A program made the translations under genes and the position numbers. The notes below the pieces were generated by a model. That model saw only the letters and a list, made by a program, of their open reading frames with translations. It searched no databases and was not told the origin of the DNA. A stretch of DNA of 64,000 nt from an uncultured Lachnospiraceae bacterium (GTDB lineage Bacteria > Bacillota > Clostridia > Lachnospirales > Lachnospiraceae): NCBI GenBank assembly GCA_934343915.1, contig CAKRIL010000012.1:10149-74148 (forward strand). The letters are read 5' to 3'. This document shows positions 52,715 to 62,291 of the stretch, piece after piece (position 1 is the stretch's first letter; each line of letters starts with the position of its first letter).

Positions 52715-54751
52715 ATGGGTAAATCACTTTTTATTGCGGAAAAGCCTAGTGTGGCACAGGAATTTGCCAAGGCATTAAAATACAATACGGTACGCCGTGA
52801 TGGTTATGTGGAATCGGATGAGGCGGTTGTGACATGGTGTGTGGGACACCTTGTTACAATGAGCTATCCGGAGGTATATGACCCGGCACTAAAAAGATGG
52901 AGTCTTGATACACTGCCATTTATTCCTAAGGATTGGAGATATGAGGTAATAGAAGGAGTAAAGAAACAGTTTAATATTGTGTCGGGACTCCTTAATCGTC
53001 CTGATATAGATACGATATATGTGTGTACCGACTCGGGACGTGAAGGAGAGTATATATACAGGCTTGTGGAGCAGGAGGCACATGTGGAGGGAAAGAACAG
53101 AAGACGTGTGTGGATTGACTCACAGACTGAGGAGGAGATTCTTAGGGGAATCAGGGAGGCTAAGAATTTGTCAGAATATGACAGCCTTGCCGATGCGGCA
53201 TATCTGCGTGCAAAAGAGGATTACCTTATGGGAATCAACTTTTCGAGGGTACTGACCCTTAAGTATGGCAATACAATCTCCGGTTATCTTAAGCAGAGTA
53301 AAAATACGGTTATTGCCGTAGGACGTGTCATGACCTGCGTTCAGGGAATGATTGTTAAGAGAGAGAGGGAAATCAGGCAGTTCGTTGAGACACCATTTTA
53401 CAGAGTGCTTGCAAAGTGTTCCCTCGGAAGCAGTAATTTTGAGGCAGAGTGGAGAGCGGTTGAAGGCTCAGTGTATTTTGCATCGCCTAAGCTCTATAAA
53501 GAGAATGGCTTTAATAAGGAAGAGGATGCGAAGGCACTTATTGAGCTTATGTCAGGCAGCAGGATGCCTGAGGGCGCAAGGCAGCTTGTTATGCCTGTTC
53601 CTGTTGACGGAATTGTGACAGGTATTGAGAAAAAGAATGAGAATAAGAGCGCTCCTCTGCTTTTTAATCTTGCGGAGCTTCAGAATGAATGTTCAAGACT
53701 TTTTAAGATAAGTCCTGACGAGACACTCAGGATAACACAGGAACTGTATGAGAAGAAGCTTGTGACATATCCGAGAACCGATGCGAGAGTGCTCTCTACG
53801 GCTGTGGCTAAGGAGATTTATAAAAATATCAGCGGATTGAAGGGCTTCCAGCCTGCAGCCGGCTTCGCGGCAGAGATACTTGAGAGTGGAAGCTACAAGG
53901 GAATCGCTAAGACGAAGTACACCAATGATAAACAGATAACGGACCACTATGCGATAATTCCGACAGGTCAGACGGGCGCGGTCAGAGGACTGTCTGCAAT
54001 GGCGGCGAAGGTATATGAGGCTATTGTGAAGAGATTTCTTGCAATATTCTATCCTCCTGCGGTATATCAGAAGGTTGCGCTTGTGATTAAGAGGGACACT
54101 GAGAGCATGTTTTCAAGCTTTAAGGTGCTTGTATCGGAGGGCTACTTAAAGGTAGCCGGAACAGGTGCCGCACAGAGCAGGTCGAAGAATGATGATGAGA
54201 CAGAGGATGTCAAGTGTGATGCGGGAATGCTTGAAATGTTACAGAAGTTAAAGAAGGGCGATATCATACCTGTATCGGAGTTCTTCGTAAAGGAGGGCAA
54301 GACTTCGCCTCCTAAAAGATACAATTCCGGTTCCATCATCCTTGCCATGGAGAATGCGGGACAGCTTATAGAGGATGAGGAGCTGAGAGCACAGATTAAG
54401 GGAAGCGGAATAGGCACAAGTGCCACAAGAGCGGAGATACTTAAGAAGCTTATTGACAAGGGTTATATAAAGCTCAACAACAAGACACAGATTATAACAC
54501 CGACACTTCTCGGCGAGATGATATATGATGTAGTTGCTGCATCTATAAGGTATCTTCTTGATCCGACGCTCACGGCGAGCTGGGAGAAGGGACTTACGGG
54601 AGTAGCTGATGCAACGATTTCATGCGATGAGTATCTTGAAAAGCTTGAAGGCTTCGTGACAAGAAGAACGCTGGCGGTAAAGCAGGTAAATAACCAGTAT
54701 ATGTTAAAACCGTATTTTGATTATGCTGCATCCTACTACAAACAGGCATGA
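52715..54751 (+). CDS. topB: DNA topoisomerase III
   Basis: 678-residue type IA topoisomerase that relaxes or decatenates DNA by single-strand passage. The TOPRIM domain starts FIAEKPSVAQEFAKAL and has CTDSGREGEY. The active-site tyrosine is Tyr352 in VTYPRTDARVL. GSGIGTSATRAEI is also typical. Only a short tail follows, without C-terminal zinc fingers. Such stand-alone TopB enzymes can be chromosomal or carried by conjugative elements; chromosomal-style codon use and housekeeping neighbours favour the first. Confidence 0.93.
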   Translation: MGKSLFIAEKPSVAQEFAKALKYNTVRRDGYVESDEAVVTWCVGHLVTMSYPEVYDPALKRWSLDTLPFIPKDWRYEVIEGVKKQFNIVSGLLNRPDIDTIYVCTDSGREGEYIYRLVEQEAHVEGKNRRRVWIDSQTEEEILRGIREAKNLSEYDSLADAAYLRAKEDYLMGINFSRVLTLKYGNTISGYLKQSKNTVIAVGRVMTCVQGMIVKREREIRQFVETPFYRVLAKCSLGSSNFEAEWRAVEGSVYFASPKLYKENGFNKEEDAKALIELMSGSRMPEGARQLVMPVPVDGIVTGIEKKNENKSAPLLFNLAELQNECSRLFKISPDETLRITQELYEKKLVTYPRTDARVLSTAVAKEIYKNISGLKGFQPAAGFAAEILESGSYKGIAKTKYTNDKQITDHYAIIPTGQTGAVRGLSAMAAKVYEAIVKRFLAIFYPPAVYQKVALVIKRDTESMFSSFKVLVSEGYLKVAGTGAAQSRSKNDDETEDVKCDAGMLEMLQKLKKGDIIPVSEFFVKEGKTSPPKRYNSGSIILAMENAGQLIEDEELRAQIKGSGIGTSATRAEILKKLIDKGYIKLNNKTQIITPTLLGEMIYDVVAASIRYLLDPTLTASWEKGLTGVADATISCDEYLEKLEGFVTRRTLAVKQVNNQYMLKPYFDYAASYYKQA

Positions 54752-54833
54752 GCAAAAAATATTGTGTTAAGGCACCTGATGTGATAAGATATAAGTTATA
54801 AGTTTATGCGCAGATTAGTAAGGAGGCATGATT

Positions 54834-56654
54834 ATGTGCGGAATAGTCGGTTATTGCGGACCTAGAGATGCGGCAGACGTATTGCTTGATACACTTGGAA
54901 AATTAGAGTACAGAGGTTATGATTCAGCTGGAATAGCTGTTTTTGAGGATAATAAAATTAAGGTTGAAAAATCACAGGGAAAGCTCACCTGTCTGCTGGA
55001 GAAGCTCAAGACGGACGGCAAGCCTGTGGGACACTGTGGAATAGGACATACCAGATGGGCTACACATGGAGAGCCTTCGGATATCAATTCACATCCGCAC
55101 GGCAATAAGAGAGTGTCGATAGTGCATAACGGTATTATCGAGAACTACAAGCCGATTAAGGAATTTTTGATTGGACAGGGATATTCTTTCGAGAGCCAGA
55201 CGGACACGGAGACAGTAGCCAAGCTTCTTGACTATTACTATGAGGGAAGACCATACGACACAATAACAAGAGTTCTCTCAGAGATAGAGGGCTCATATGC
55301 ACTCGGAATAATGTTCAGGGACTTTCCGGACAGAGTGTTTGCGGCGAGAAAGGAGTGCCCGCTCATAATCGGTGTCGGCGAGGGAGAGAACTTCATCGCA
55401 TCCGATATGTCCGCTATTTTACAGTACACAAGAAATTATTATCTCCTTGATGCAGATGAGATTGCGTGCATTGAGAAGGATAAGGTTACAATAATGGATG
55501 TGCATGGCAATGTCGTTAAGAAGGAGCTTCAGACGGCTACATGGGATGTCGATGCGGCTCAGAAGGGCGGCTATGAGCATTTTATGCTCAAGGAGATATA
55601 TGAGCAGCCTGCTTCCATAAAGACAACAATAACGCCGAGAATCACGGAAGGGATGCCGGACTTTAGTGAGTGCGGACTTACGGATGAGAGGCTTGCGGCA
55701 TACCGTAAGATATTCATAGTGGCATGCGGTACGGCAATGCACGCCGGAATGGTAGGAAAGTACGTTATAGAGAAGCTTGCAAGAACAGAGGTTACGGTTG
55801 ATATCGCCTCTGAGTTCAGATACAGAGATCCGCTTGTTGAAAAAGGAGATTTAGTTATTCTCATCTCGCAGTCGGGAGAGACAGCGGACACAAGACAGGC
55901 ACTCAGAATCTCGAAGGAGCATGGTGCGGATACACTTGCACTTGTAAATGTTAAGGGTTCATCGATTGCGAGGGAAGCAGACATGGTTATGTATACACAC
56001 GCCGGCCCTGAGATTTCGGTATGCTCGACCAAGGCCTATTCGGTTCAGATAGCGATGATGTATATGCTTGCGTTCAAGCTGGCATATGCCAAGGGAAAGA
56101 TTGATAAGGATACCTGTGCCGCTTATATTAAGGAGCTTGAGAGCATTCCTGAGATGCTTGAAAAGACATTGGAGTGCAGGGATACATGCCAGTTCGTGGC
56201 TTCCAAGATAATGAATGCGGACAGCCTTTTATATATCGGGCGTGGACTGGATTATGCCATGAGCATGGAAGGTTCGCTTAAGTTCAAGGAGATTTCATAT
56301 ATACATTCAGAGTCCTATGCGGCAGGTGAGTTGAAGCATGGAACAATATCGCTTATCACCGAGCAGATGCCTGTGATTGCAGTTATCACACAGCATGACC
56401 TCATGGAAAAGACCATAAGCAACATCAAGGAGGTTAAGGCAAGAGGTGCGAAGGTGGTTCTTGTATGTGCGGAGGATGTTGAGATAGAGGATGGAGCTGC
56501 GGACTACATAGTGAGAGTTCCTATGGTGTCCGATATTCTTATGCCTATGGTGGTTATACTTCCGCTGCAGCTTATCGCATACTACACGGCTGTATTAAGA
56601 GGCAATGATGTTGACCAGCCGCGCAACCTTGCTAAGTCGGTTACCGTTGAGTAA
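54834..56654 (+). CDS. glmS: Glutamine--fructose-6-phosphate aminotransferase (isomerizing)
   Basis: 606-residue enzyme making glucosamine-6-phosphate, the entry to cell-wall amino sugars. The N-terminal glutamine amidotransferase has catalytic Cys2 in MCGIVGYCG, and two SIS sugar-isomerase domains follow (ISQSGETADT, SCSTKAYSVQ-type segment, ESYAAGELKHG). The C-terminus ends NLAKSVTVE as usual. The ATG at 54834 begins at the conserved cysteine and has AAGGAGG upstream. The 82-base gap upstream does not contain a recognisable glmS ribozyme. Confidence 0.96.
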   Translation: MCGIVGYCGPRDAADVLLDTLGKLEYRGYDSAGIAVFEDNKIKVEKSQGKLTCLLEKLKTDGKPVGHCGIGHTRWATHGEPSDINSHPHGNKRVSIVHNGIIENYKPIKEFLIGQGYSFESQTDTETVAKLLDYYYEGRPYDTITRVLSEIEGSYALGIMFRDFPDRVFAARKECPLIIGVGEGENFIASDMSAILQYTRNYYLLDADEIACIEKDKVTIMDVHGNVVKKELQTATWDVDAAQKGGYEHFMLKEIYEQPASIKTTITPRITEGMPDFSECGLTDERLAAYRKIFIVACGTAMHAGMVGKYVIEKLARTEVTVDIASEFRYRDPLVEKGDLVILISQSGETADTRQALRISKEHGADTLALVNVKGSSIAREADMVMYTHAGPEISVCSTKAYSVQIAMMYMLAFKLAYAKGKIDKDTCAAYIKELESIPEMLEKTLECRDTCQFVASKIMNADSLLYIGRGLDYAMSMEGSLKFKEISYIHSESYAAGELKHGTISLITEQMPVIAVITQHDLMEKTISNIKEVKARGAKVVLVCAEDVEIEDGAADYIVRVPMVSDILMPMVVILPLQLIAYYTAVLRGNDVDQPRNLAKSVTVE

Positions 56655-56670
56655 TGGGAGGAGTATGATT

Positions 56671-57339
56671 ATGTCTGAAAAGCTTAAGATATCGAACCTT
56701 TATGATATGACACAGACCATAGCGGGGGAGCTGTTCGAAGGAGTGGAATATCCTTGGCAGGTGCTTCCTCTTATCGGTGATTTTATAAAGAAGCTGGGTG
56801 CCTCGCTTGATAAGTCAGAGTATGACGAGGTGGCTGAGAATGTATGGATTGCAAAGAGTGCCAAGGTGGCACCGACAGCATATATTAATGGACCTTGTAT
56901 TATTGGAAAGGAAGCTGAGATTCGCCACTGTGCATTTATAAGAGGCAATGCGATTGTGGGAGAGGGAGCTGTTGTCGGCAACTCGACCGAGCTTAAGAAT
57001 GTTGTGCTTTTTAACAAGGTTCAGGTTCCGCATTACAACTATGTGGGAGATTCCGTGCTCGGATATAAGTCGCATATGGGGGCGGGTTCGATTACCTCGA
57101 ATGTCAAGTCGGATAAGGCTCTTGTCAAGGTAAGATGTGACGGAGAGATTATTGAGACAGGGCTTAAGAAGTTCGGTGCAATGCTTGGTGACAATGTTGA
57201 GGTGGGATGCGGAAGCGTGTTAAATCCCGGAACGGTAATAGGCAGAGAGAGCAATATATATCCGCTCTCCTCGGTGAGAGGCTATGTCGAAGCCGGAAGC
57301 ATATATAAAAAGCAGGGCGAAGTTGTTGAAAAACGATAA
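56671..57339 (+). CDS. Left-handed beta-helix protein related to the GlmU acyltransferase domain
   Basis: 222-residue protein with hexapeptide repeats (about residues 60-200): AKVAPTAYINGPCIIGKEAE, HCAFIRGNAIVGEGAVVGN, GAGSITSNVK, VIGRESNIYPLSSVRG. This is the fold of acetyltransferases; the stretch resembles the C-terminal half of GlmU, but a pyrophosphorylase domain is absent. The position 16 bases after glmS suggests a role in UDP-N-acetylglucosamine synthesis, inferred from context. The ATG at 56671 is best spaced to GGGAGGAG; 56665 is possible. Confidence 0.8.
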   Translation: MSEKLKISNLYDMTQTIAGELFEGVEYPWQVLPLIGDFIKKLGASLDKSEYDEVAENVWIAKSAKVAPTAYINGPCIIGKEAEIRHCAFIRGNAIVGEGAVVGNSTELKNVVLFNKVQVPHYNYVGDSVLGYKSHMGAGSITSNVKSDKALVKVRCDGEIIETGLKKFGAMLGDNVEVGCGSVLNPGTVIGRESNIYPLSSVRGYVEAGSIYKKQGEVVEKR

Positions 57340-57420
57340 AAAGATGTATTAATGTCAAGAATAATATAAGGCAGAATAAGCCGGATTGCACATTGACTAC
57401 ATTCGAAATGGAGGATTAAA

Positions 57421-58290
57421 GTGAGTAAAGTCGCAATAGTTACTGACAGCAACAGTGGAATCACACAGGAGGAAGCAAAGAAGCTTGGAATAGCCGTTCT
57501 TCCGATGCCGTTCTACATTAATGAAAAGCTTTATTTTGAGGATATAGATTTGACTCAGGAGCAGTTCTACAAGGCACTCGGTGAGGATGCGGAGATATCT
57601 ACGTCACAGCCGTCACCTACTGATGTAACGGACATGTGGGATAAGCTTTTAAAGGAATACGACGAGGTTGTTCACATTCCTATGTCAAGCGGGCTCAGCA
57701 GCTCATGCCAGACAGCAGTCATGCTTTCTCAGGATTATGACGGCAAGGTACAGGTTGTCAACAATCAGAGAATCTCGGTTACACAGAGACAGTCTGTGCT
57801 CGATGCCATGGCGATGGCTGATAAGGGCTATACGGCGCAGCAGATTAAGGACAGATTAGAGGAGACTAAGTTTGAATCGAGCATATATATAACGCTCTCA
57901 ACGCTCTACTATCTGAAAAAGGGAGGAAGAATCACACCGGCTGCGGCTGCACTCGGAACACTTCTTAAGCTTAAGCCTGTTCTTCAGATTCAGGGCGAGA
58001 AGCTTGATGCGTTCGCTAAGTGCCGCACACTTAAGCAGGCTAAGCAGACTATGATAAATGCCGTGACGGATGATTTTAAAAAGAGATTCGGAAGCTCCGA
58101 GAAGGGCGAGAATATGTATATTGAGATTGCATATTCGGGGGAGCCTGACGAGGGAAGGATATTCTATGATGAGGTTAAGGCATTGTTCCCTGACCATGAC
58201 ATAGTTATGAATCCGCTTTCTCTCAGTGTGTCATGCCATATCGGACCGGGAGCGGTTGCACTTGCATGCGTTAAGAAGCTGGAAATATAA
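57421..58290 (+). CDS. DegV family fatty acid-binding protein
   Basis: 289-residue cytoplasmic protein of the DegV/FakB fold. Signature segments are VAIVTDSNSGITQEEAKK, STSQPSPTDV, PMSSGLSSSCQTA, YYLKKGGRI and, near the end, CHIGPGAVAL. Members bind a fatty acid and deliver it to the FakA kinase for incorporation into phospholipid. The start is a GTG with GGAGG upstream. No fakA is adjacent. Confidence 0.92.
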   Translation: MSKVAIVTDSNSGITQEEAKKLGIAVLPMPFYINEKLYFEDIDLTQEQFYKALGEDAEISTSQPSPTDVTDMWDKLLKEYDEVVHIPMSSGLSSSCQTAVMLSQDYDGKVQVVNNQRISVTQRQSVLDAMAMADKGYTAQQIKDRLEETKFESSIYITLSTLYYLKKGGRITPAAAALGTLLKLKPVLQIQGEKLDAFAKCRTLKQAKQTMINAVTDDFKKRFGSSEKGENMYIEIAYSGEPDEGRIFYDEVKALFPDHDIVMNPLSLSVSCHIGPGAVALACVKKLEI

Positions 58291-58324
58291 AAACATAGCT
58301 ATAAGCACTACTTATTGGTGGCAG

Positions 58325-58347
58325 TACTGCAAGCAATGCTTGCAGTA
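58325..58347. other. Perfect palindrome in the leader of the DUF815 gene
   Basis: ACTGCAAGCA (58326-58335) is followed by one base and TGCTTGCAGT (58337-58346); a further A-T pair extends it. It lies 5-10 bases before the ribosome binding site AGGGGG. It could be an operator or a hairpin that affects translation of the next gene. Confidence 0.5.
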
Positions 58348-58362
58348 TGCAGGGGGATAAAG

Positions 58363-59667
58363 ATGGAAAATATAGTTTCAAAACTCATAATGTACGGTGA
58401 CATGCCTGCAGACTCGATTCTTATGAAGCTCTGTGAGGTTTCAAAGAAAGCCAAGGAAGGCATTGTTCCGACGGATGAACTTGTGACGGAAGCATACAGA
58501 CAGGTTAAGAGACTGCTTGTGCTTGCAACCTCATATGGATTTGACAATAACCTATGGCATAATTATCTTACTTTCCTGCTTATAACGGACGAGAATCCGT
58601 TCTCGATCACCTGTGAGAAGGTGGGAGCTAAGGATGGAAGTGCCAACTATTTTGCAAAAAATGATTTCAAGGCATTTTATGACTTGTTTCACTATGATTT
58701 TTCGTGGCTTGAGGAAAGACTTTCGATAGACAGCTTTGGGATTCTTGAGAATTATAAGGCTATCGGCAAGCCGGAGCTTATGTATAACAAGAATGTCAGT
58801 GAGAAGGTAAGAGCATTGTCGCTTAAGCTCGGAGAAGCGAAGGATGCGGATGAGATATTTGACCTTGTGACAGGCTTTTATAAAGCCTATGGTGTGGGAA
58901 TGTTCGGACTTAACAAGGCATTCCGATTCTCCTCGGATGCGGACGGTGCTATACATTTTCAGCCTATCAACAATATGGAGAAGGTTATGCTTGACGACCT
59001 TGTGGGCTATGAGATTCAGAAGAAGAAGCTTGTAGACAATACAAGGGCGTTCGTCGAGGGCAAGAAAGCCAACAATGTTCTTCTTTTCGGAGACAGCGGA
59101 ACGGGCAAGTCGACGAGCATTAAAGCGATTGTCAACGAGTTCTATGATCAGGGACTCAGAATGATAGAGATATACAAGCATCAGTTTAAGGATTTGTCCA
59201 ATGTCATAGCATCGATAAAGAACCGCAATTACAAGTTTATTATATATATGGATGATTTATCATTTGAGGAATTTGAGATTGAGTATAAGTTCCTTAAGGC
59301 GGTTATTGAGGGCGGCGTGGAGACCAAGCCGGATAATATACTGATATATGCGACATCCAACAGAAGACATCTTATCAAGGAGACATGGAATGACCGTGAT
59401 GATGTTGAGACAGATAACGGAATGCACCGCTCGGATACAATGCAGGAGAAGCTCTCTCTTGTGAACAGATTCGGCGTTACAATCAATTACTCCAAGCCAA
59501 GCCAGAAGGAGTACTTTAATATTGTTATCGAGCTGGCGAAAAAAAACGGCGTGAACATGACGGATGAGCAGCTGTGTGCCGAGGCGAACAAGTGGGAATT
59601 AAGTCATGGCGGAATATCAGGAAGAACGGCACAGCAGTTCATCAATTACTGTCTTGGACAGCAGTAG
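58363..59667 (+). CDS. DUF815 family AAA-type ATPase
   Basis: 434-residue cytoplasmic protein. The N-terminal half (about 1-215) is helical and family-specific. The C-terminal half has a P-loop GDSGTGKSTS near residue 244, Walker B FIIYMDDLSFEEFE, LIYATSNRRHLI (sensor 1-like) and a C-terminal lid with HGGISGRTAQQFINY. DUF815 proteins are widespread ATPases with no established function. The ATG at 58363 follows AGGGGG; an in-frame start 48 bases earlier would include the palindrome. It is followed by the GH53 gene about 60 bases on. Confidence 0.88.
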   Translation: MENIVSKLIMYGDMPADSILMKLCEVSKKAKEGIVPTDELVTEAYRQVKRLLVLATSYGFDNNLWHNYLTFLLITDENPFSITCEKVGAKDGSANYFAKNDFKAFYDLFHYDFSWLEERLSIDSFGILENYKAIGKPELMYNKNVSEKVRALSLKLGEAKDADEIFDLVTGFYKAYGVGMFGLNKAFRFSSDADGAIHFQPINNMEKVMLDDLVGYEIQKKKLVDNTRAFVEGKKANNVLLFGDSGTGKSTSIKAIVNEFYDQGLRMIEIYKHQFKDLSNVIASIKNRNYKFIIYMDDLSFEEFEIEYKFLKAVIEGGVETKPDNILIYATSNRRHLIKETWNDRDDVETDNGMHRSDTMQEKLSLVNRFGVTINYSKPSQKEYFNIVIELAKKNGVNMTDEQLCAEANKWELSHGGISGRTAQQFINYCLGQQ

Positions 59668-59725
59668 TAATAGAGTGACCGATTGAAATGTGACGTTATT
59701 TTGCAGTAAGGACGGAAACAAGCTT

Positions 59726-60814
59726 ATGATTAAGGGAGTAGATATATCTACCGTACTTGAACTTGAGAGACTTAAAACAAAATACTATGATAATGATGTG
59801 CAGAATGATCTGATAAGTATTCTTGCAGCTAACGGGGTCAACAGTGTAAGACTGCGCCTTTGGAACAGTCCGTTCGATGTTGACGGCGTGGCTTACGGCG
59901 GTGGAAGCGATGACCTTGTGGCTGTTATTGAGATAGCAAAAAGATGCCGTAAGGCAGGAATGAGCTTCATGCTTGATTTTCATTTCAGTGACTTTTGGGC
60001 AGACACGGAAAAACAGGTTAAGCCAAAGGCTTGGAGAAGCTACAACCTTCAGAAGCTGTGTGAAGCTGTAAAAAGGTACACGGTATCGGTGCTTGAATAC
60101 CTCACGGCAGCAGGAGTATGTCCGGATATGATTCAGCCGGGCAACGAGATTTCAAGCGGAATATTATGGCCGGAGGGAAAGTTCCCTGAGTATGAGGCTG
60201 CGTGTGAGCTTCTTGAAGCGGCTATATCGGGAATACGCTTTGCTGCACCTGAGGCTGAGATCGTGCTTCACACGTCTGCGGATCCTGAACAGCCCGTGTA
60301 TACGGAATTCCTTGATGTATACGGAGGCAGGCTTGACTATGATGTTATAGGAATATCGTATTTTCCGTATAAGAAATCATATGGACTCAGTACTCTTAAG
60401 GAGAACATAAAGCAGCTTGCCGGAAAATACCACAAGGATATCTGTATTGTGGAGACAGCAATGCCGTATACGACGCAGGACTATGCCGTGCAGGAGAAGT
60501 TAGGAGCCAATGCACGAAAGGGAATGGCGGCGAAGAATGCTTCGATGTTTAAGAATCTGAAGTATGATATAAGCCCCGAAGGACAGCTTGAATATATGCG
60601 TGAACTCATCAGTATAGCTGAAGGAATGCCGGAATGTATGGGCTTTTATTATTGGGAACCGGCGTGGATTCCGGTAGCAGGCTCGGGCTGGGCGACAAGT
60701 GCATCCATACAGTATCTGGGTGTCAAAGAACCATGCGGCAACGAGTGGGCGAATCAGGCACTTTTTGATTACGAGGGAAGAGCACTCCCGGCACTTGATG
60801 CTTACAATGATTAA
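59726..60814 (+). CDS. Arabinogalactan endo-beta-1,4-galactanase (GH53)
   Basis: 362-residue TIM-barrel glycosidase cutting beta-1,4-galactan. Family features are KGVDISTVLELE, VNSVRLRLWNSP, MLDFHFSDFWADTEKQ, the acid/base in QPGNEISSGILWP (Glu141) and the nucleophile in CIVETAMPYT (Glu243). YYWEPAWIP is near the end. No signal peptide is visible, so it appears intracellular, in contrast to the exported GH53 of Bacillus; it would act on imported oligosaccharides. The start at ATG 59726 fits the family; a GTG at 59690 is possible. It faces the LacI gene across a terminator. Confidence 0.9.
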   Translation: MIKGVDISTVLELERLKTKYYDNDVQNDLISILAANGVNSVRLRLWNSPFDVDGVAYGGGSDDLVAVIEIAKRCRKAGMSFMLDFHFSDFWADTEKQVKPKAWRSYNLQKLCEAVKRYTVSVLEYLTAAGVCPDMIQPGNEISSGILWPEGKFPEYEAACELLEAAISGIRFAAPEAEIVLHTSADPEQPVYTEFLDVYGGRLDYDVIGISYFPYKKSYGLSTLKENIKQLAGKYHKDICIVETAMPYTTQDYAVQEKLGANARKGMAAKNASMFKNLKYDISPEGQLEYMRELISIAEGMPECMGFYYWEPAWIPVAGSGWATSASIQYLGVKEPCGNEWANQALFDYEGRALPALDAYND

Positions 60815-60861
60815 AAAGAAAGAGTGGAAAACAAAGCCTGCCGGTTTTGATTTAAAATAAT

Positions 60862-60931
60862 AAGGCTGTGATGTTATCATGGTATGCACGAAAGAAGGTA
60901 CATATTGTGATGACATCACAGCCTTTGCTTT
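60862..60931. terminator. Bidirectional terminator
   Basis: AAGGCTGTGATGT (60862-60874) pairs perfectly with ACATCACAGCCTT (60913-60925), followed by TGCTTTT on the right and preceded by an A-rich stretch on the left. It separates the convergent GH53 and LacI genes. Confidence 0.85.
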
Positions 60932-60948
60932 TAAAAGGGTTGTGGAGG

Positions 60949-61956
60949 TTATATGCCGTCAGCCGACGGAGCCTTTCCGACCGATTCTCTTAATACAACC
61001 GTGGAGTGGAGAAGCATGGTGCTTACCGGCAGTCCCGACATCAAATCCTTGAGAAGGGAGAATGCTGATTTTCCAAGTGCAAAACGTTCCTGCCTGATTG
61101 TCGTAAGAGGAGGTGCCAGATACTTTGCAACCGGAAGGTCGTCAAAACCTGTGACACTCACATCCTCGGGAACGCGAAGACCGAGCTTGTGAAGCTCGTT
61201 GATGGTTCTTGCGGCAATCAGGTCGCTCGCACACATTATTGCGGTTGCGCCTTTGTCGGTGAATGTCTTGACAAAATCAGCTACCGTCTCATCAGGATAA
61301 TATACCGTGTGACCGATGAGCTGCATATCAAGGTCAAGCTCAGCTTCATTCATGGACTGGATGAAGCCCTGATACCTGAGAGCGGATATGTAGCTGTTCT
61401 TGGAACCGTTTAAAAATGCAATCCTTCTGTGACCATTATCCTTGAGATAACGGATGAGTGTTGAGAAACCGACATGAATATCGGTTCCTACATAAGCTAT
61501 ATGTTCGTTAGAGATATAGTTATCAAACAGCACTGTAGGTATACTTGTCTTTTCAAGCTGTTTCATGTAAGCTTCATTGAGCTCAAGCCCTAAGAAGAAC
61601 GCACCTGAGTAGCCATTCTGTTTTATGAGACTGTCATAGGTCTGCCAGGTCTGTAAGTATTGGTCAATAGGGACGATATCCACCTCAAACTGAGATTCGC
61701 TTGCGACGAGACGGAAGCCTGCAATCAGTTCATAGCCAAACTGGTTGATATTGGCGTACTCCATATTCTCTACTATAATACATACCTTCTGTCTTGCAGC
61801 AGGCTTCTTTTCCTTAATAACATAGCCCATCTCGATTGCAGTGTCGAGAACCTGCTGGCGCATATCCTCGCTGATATCGCTGGCTCCGTGCAATCCCTTT
61901 GACACTGTACTGATGGATATGCCAAGCCGCTCGGCGATGTCTTTAATTGTTACCAT
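60949..61956 (-). CDS. LacI family transcriptional regulator
   Basis: 335-residue repressor or activator. The N-terminal helix-turn-helix VTIKDIAERLGISISTVSKG is followed by the hinge region (LDTAIEMGYVIKEKK). A periplasmic-binding-protein-like effector domain then ends with VTGFDDLPVAKYLAPPLTTI. Its N-terminus faces the sugar-transport genes across 335 bases containing two like palindromes centred on TCGA, the standard type of LacI-family operator. The effector is presumably a galactose-containing oligosaccharide, judging from GH53 next door. Confidence 0.93.
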   Translation of the reverse strand: MVTIKDIAERLGISISTVSKGLHGASDISEDMRQQVLDTAIEMGYVIKEKKPAARQKVCIIVENMEYANINQFGYELIAGFRLVASESQFEVDIVPIDQYLQTWQTYDSLIKQNGYSGAFFLGLELNEAYMKQLEKTSIPTVLFDNYISNEHIAYVGTDIHVGFSTLIRYLKDNGHRRIAFLNGSKNSYISALRYQGFIQSMNEAELDLDMQLIGHTVYYPDETVADFVKTFTDKGATAIMCASDLIAARTINELHKLGLRVPEDVSVTGFDDLPVAKYLAPPLTTIRQERFALGKSAFSLLKDLMSGLPVSTMLLHSTVVLRESVGKAPSADGI

Positions 61957-62022
61957 ATAGCCTCTTTTCCCTTAATTGAATATGAGCTGCTTATAGTATA
62001 TATGAGCTTCTCATATCAATAT

Positions 62023-62040
62023 AAGCTTTCGAAAACTTTG
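62023..62040. promoter_or_regulatory. LacI-type operator near the regulator gene
   Basis: AAGCTTTCGAAAACTTTG contains the palindrome CTTTCGAAA..., matching the second site at 62205. It is about 70 bases upstream of the lacI-type gene, suggesting autoregulation. A separate palindrome TATGAG-CTT-CTCATA (62001-62015) lies between them. Confidence 0.65.
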
Positions 62041-62167
62041 ATTCAAAATTATACGAAAATGATAGCACATTTTTACTTTATTGTAAACACCAATATCAAA
62101 ATATCCAAAACAAATAATAAAAATGTGAAAAAATATGCAAAATGCACAAAATAATCCATTATGACTA

Positions 62168-62220
62168 TTGACTTTTGAAAAATGGAGGAGTATTATCATA
62201 GCATAAGCTTTCGAAAGTTT
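62168..62220 (+). promoter_or_regulatory. Sugar-transport promoter with LacI-type operator
   Basis: The -35 TTGACT (62168-62173) and -10 TATTAT (62191-62196) are 17 bases apart. The palindrome AAGCTTTCGAAAGTTT (62205-62220) begins nine bases after the -10, covering the start of transcription. This is the classical position for steric repression by a LacI-family protein encoded divergently. The rest of 61957-62291 is AT-rich without further features I can support. Confidence 0.8.
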
Positions 62221-62291
62221 CGTAGCAGAGTTTTACTTAAAAACTTGAGCACGGAATTCGGGGGTGAAAAAAGAAAGAGAGGACATTTCTT

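Noticed and set aside
54752..54833. glmS ribozyme before glmS
   Set aside because: The gap is only 82 bases and lacks the ribozyme's conserved core; a normal promoter-like AT-rich stretch and AAGGAGG are present.
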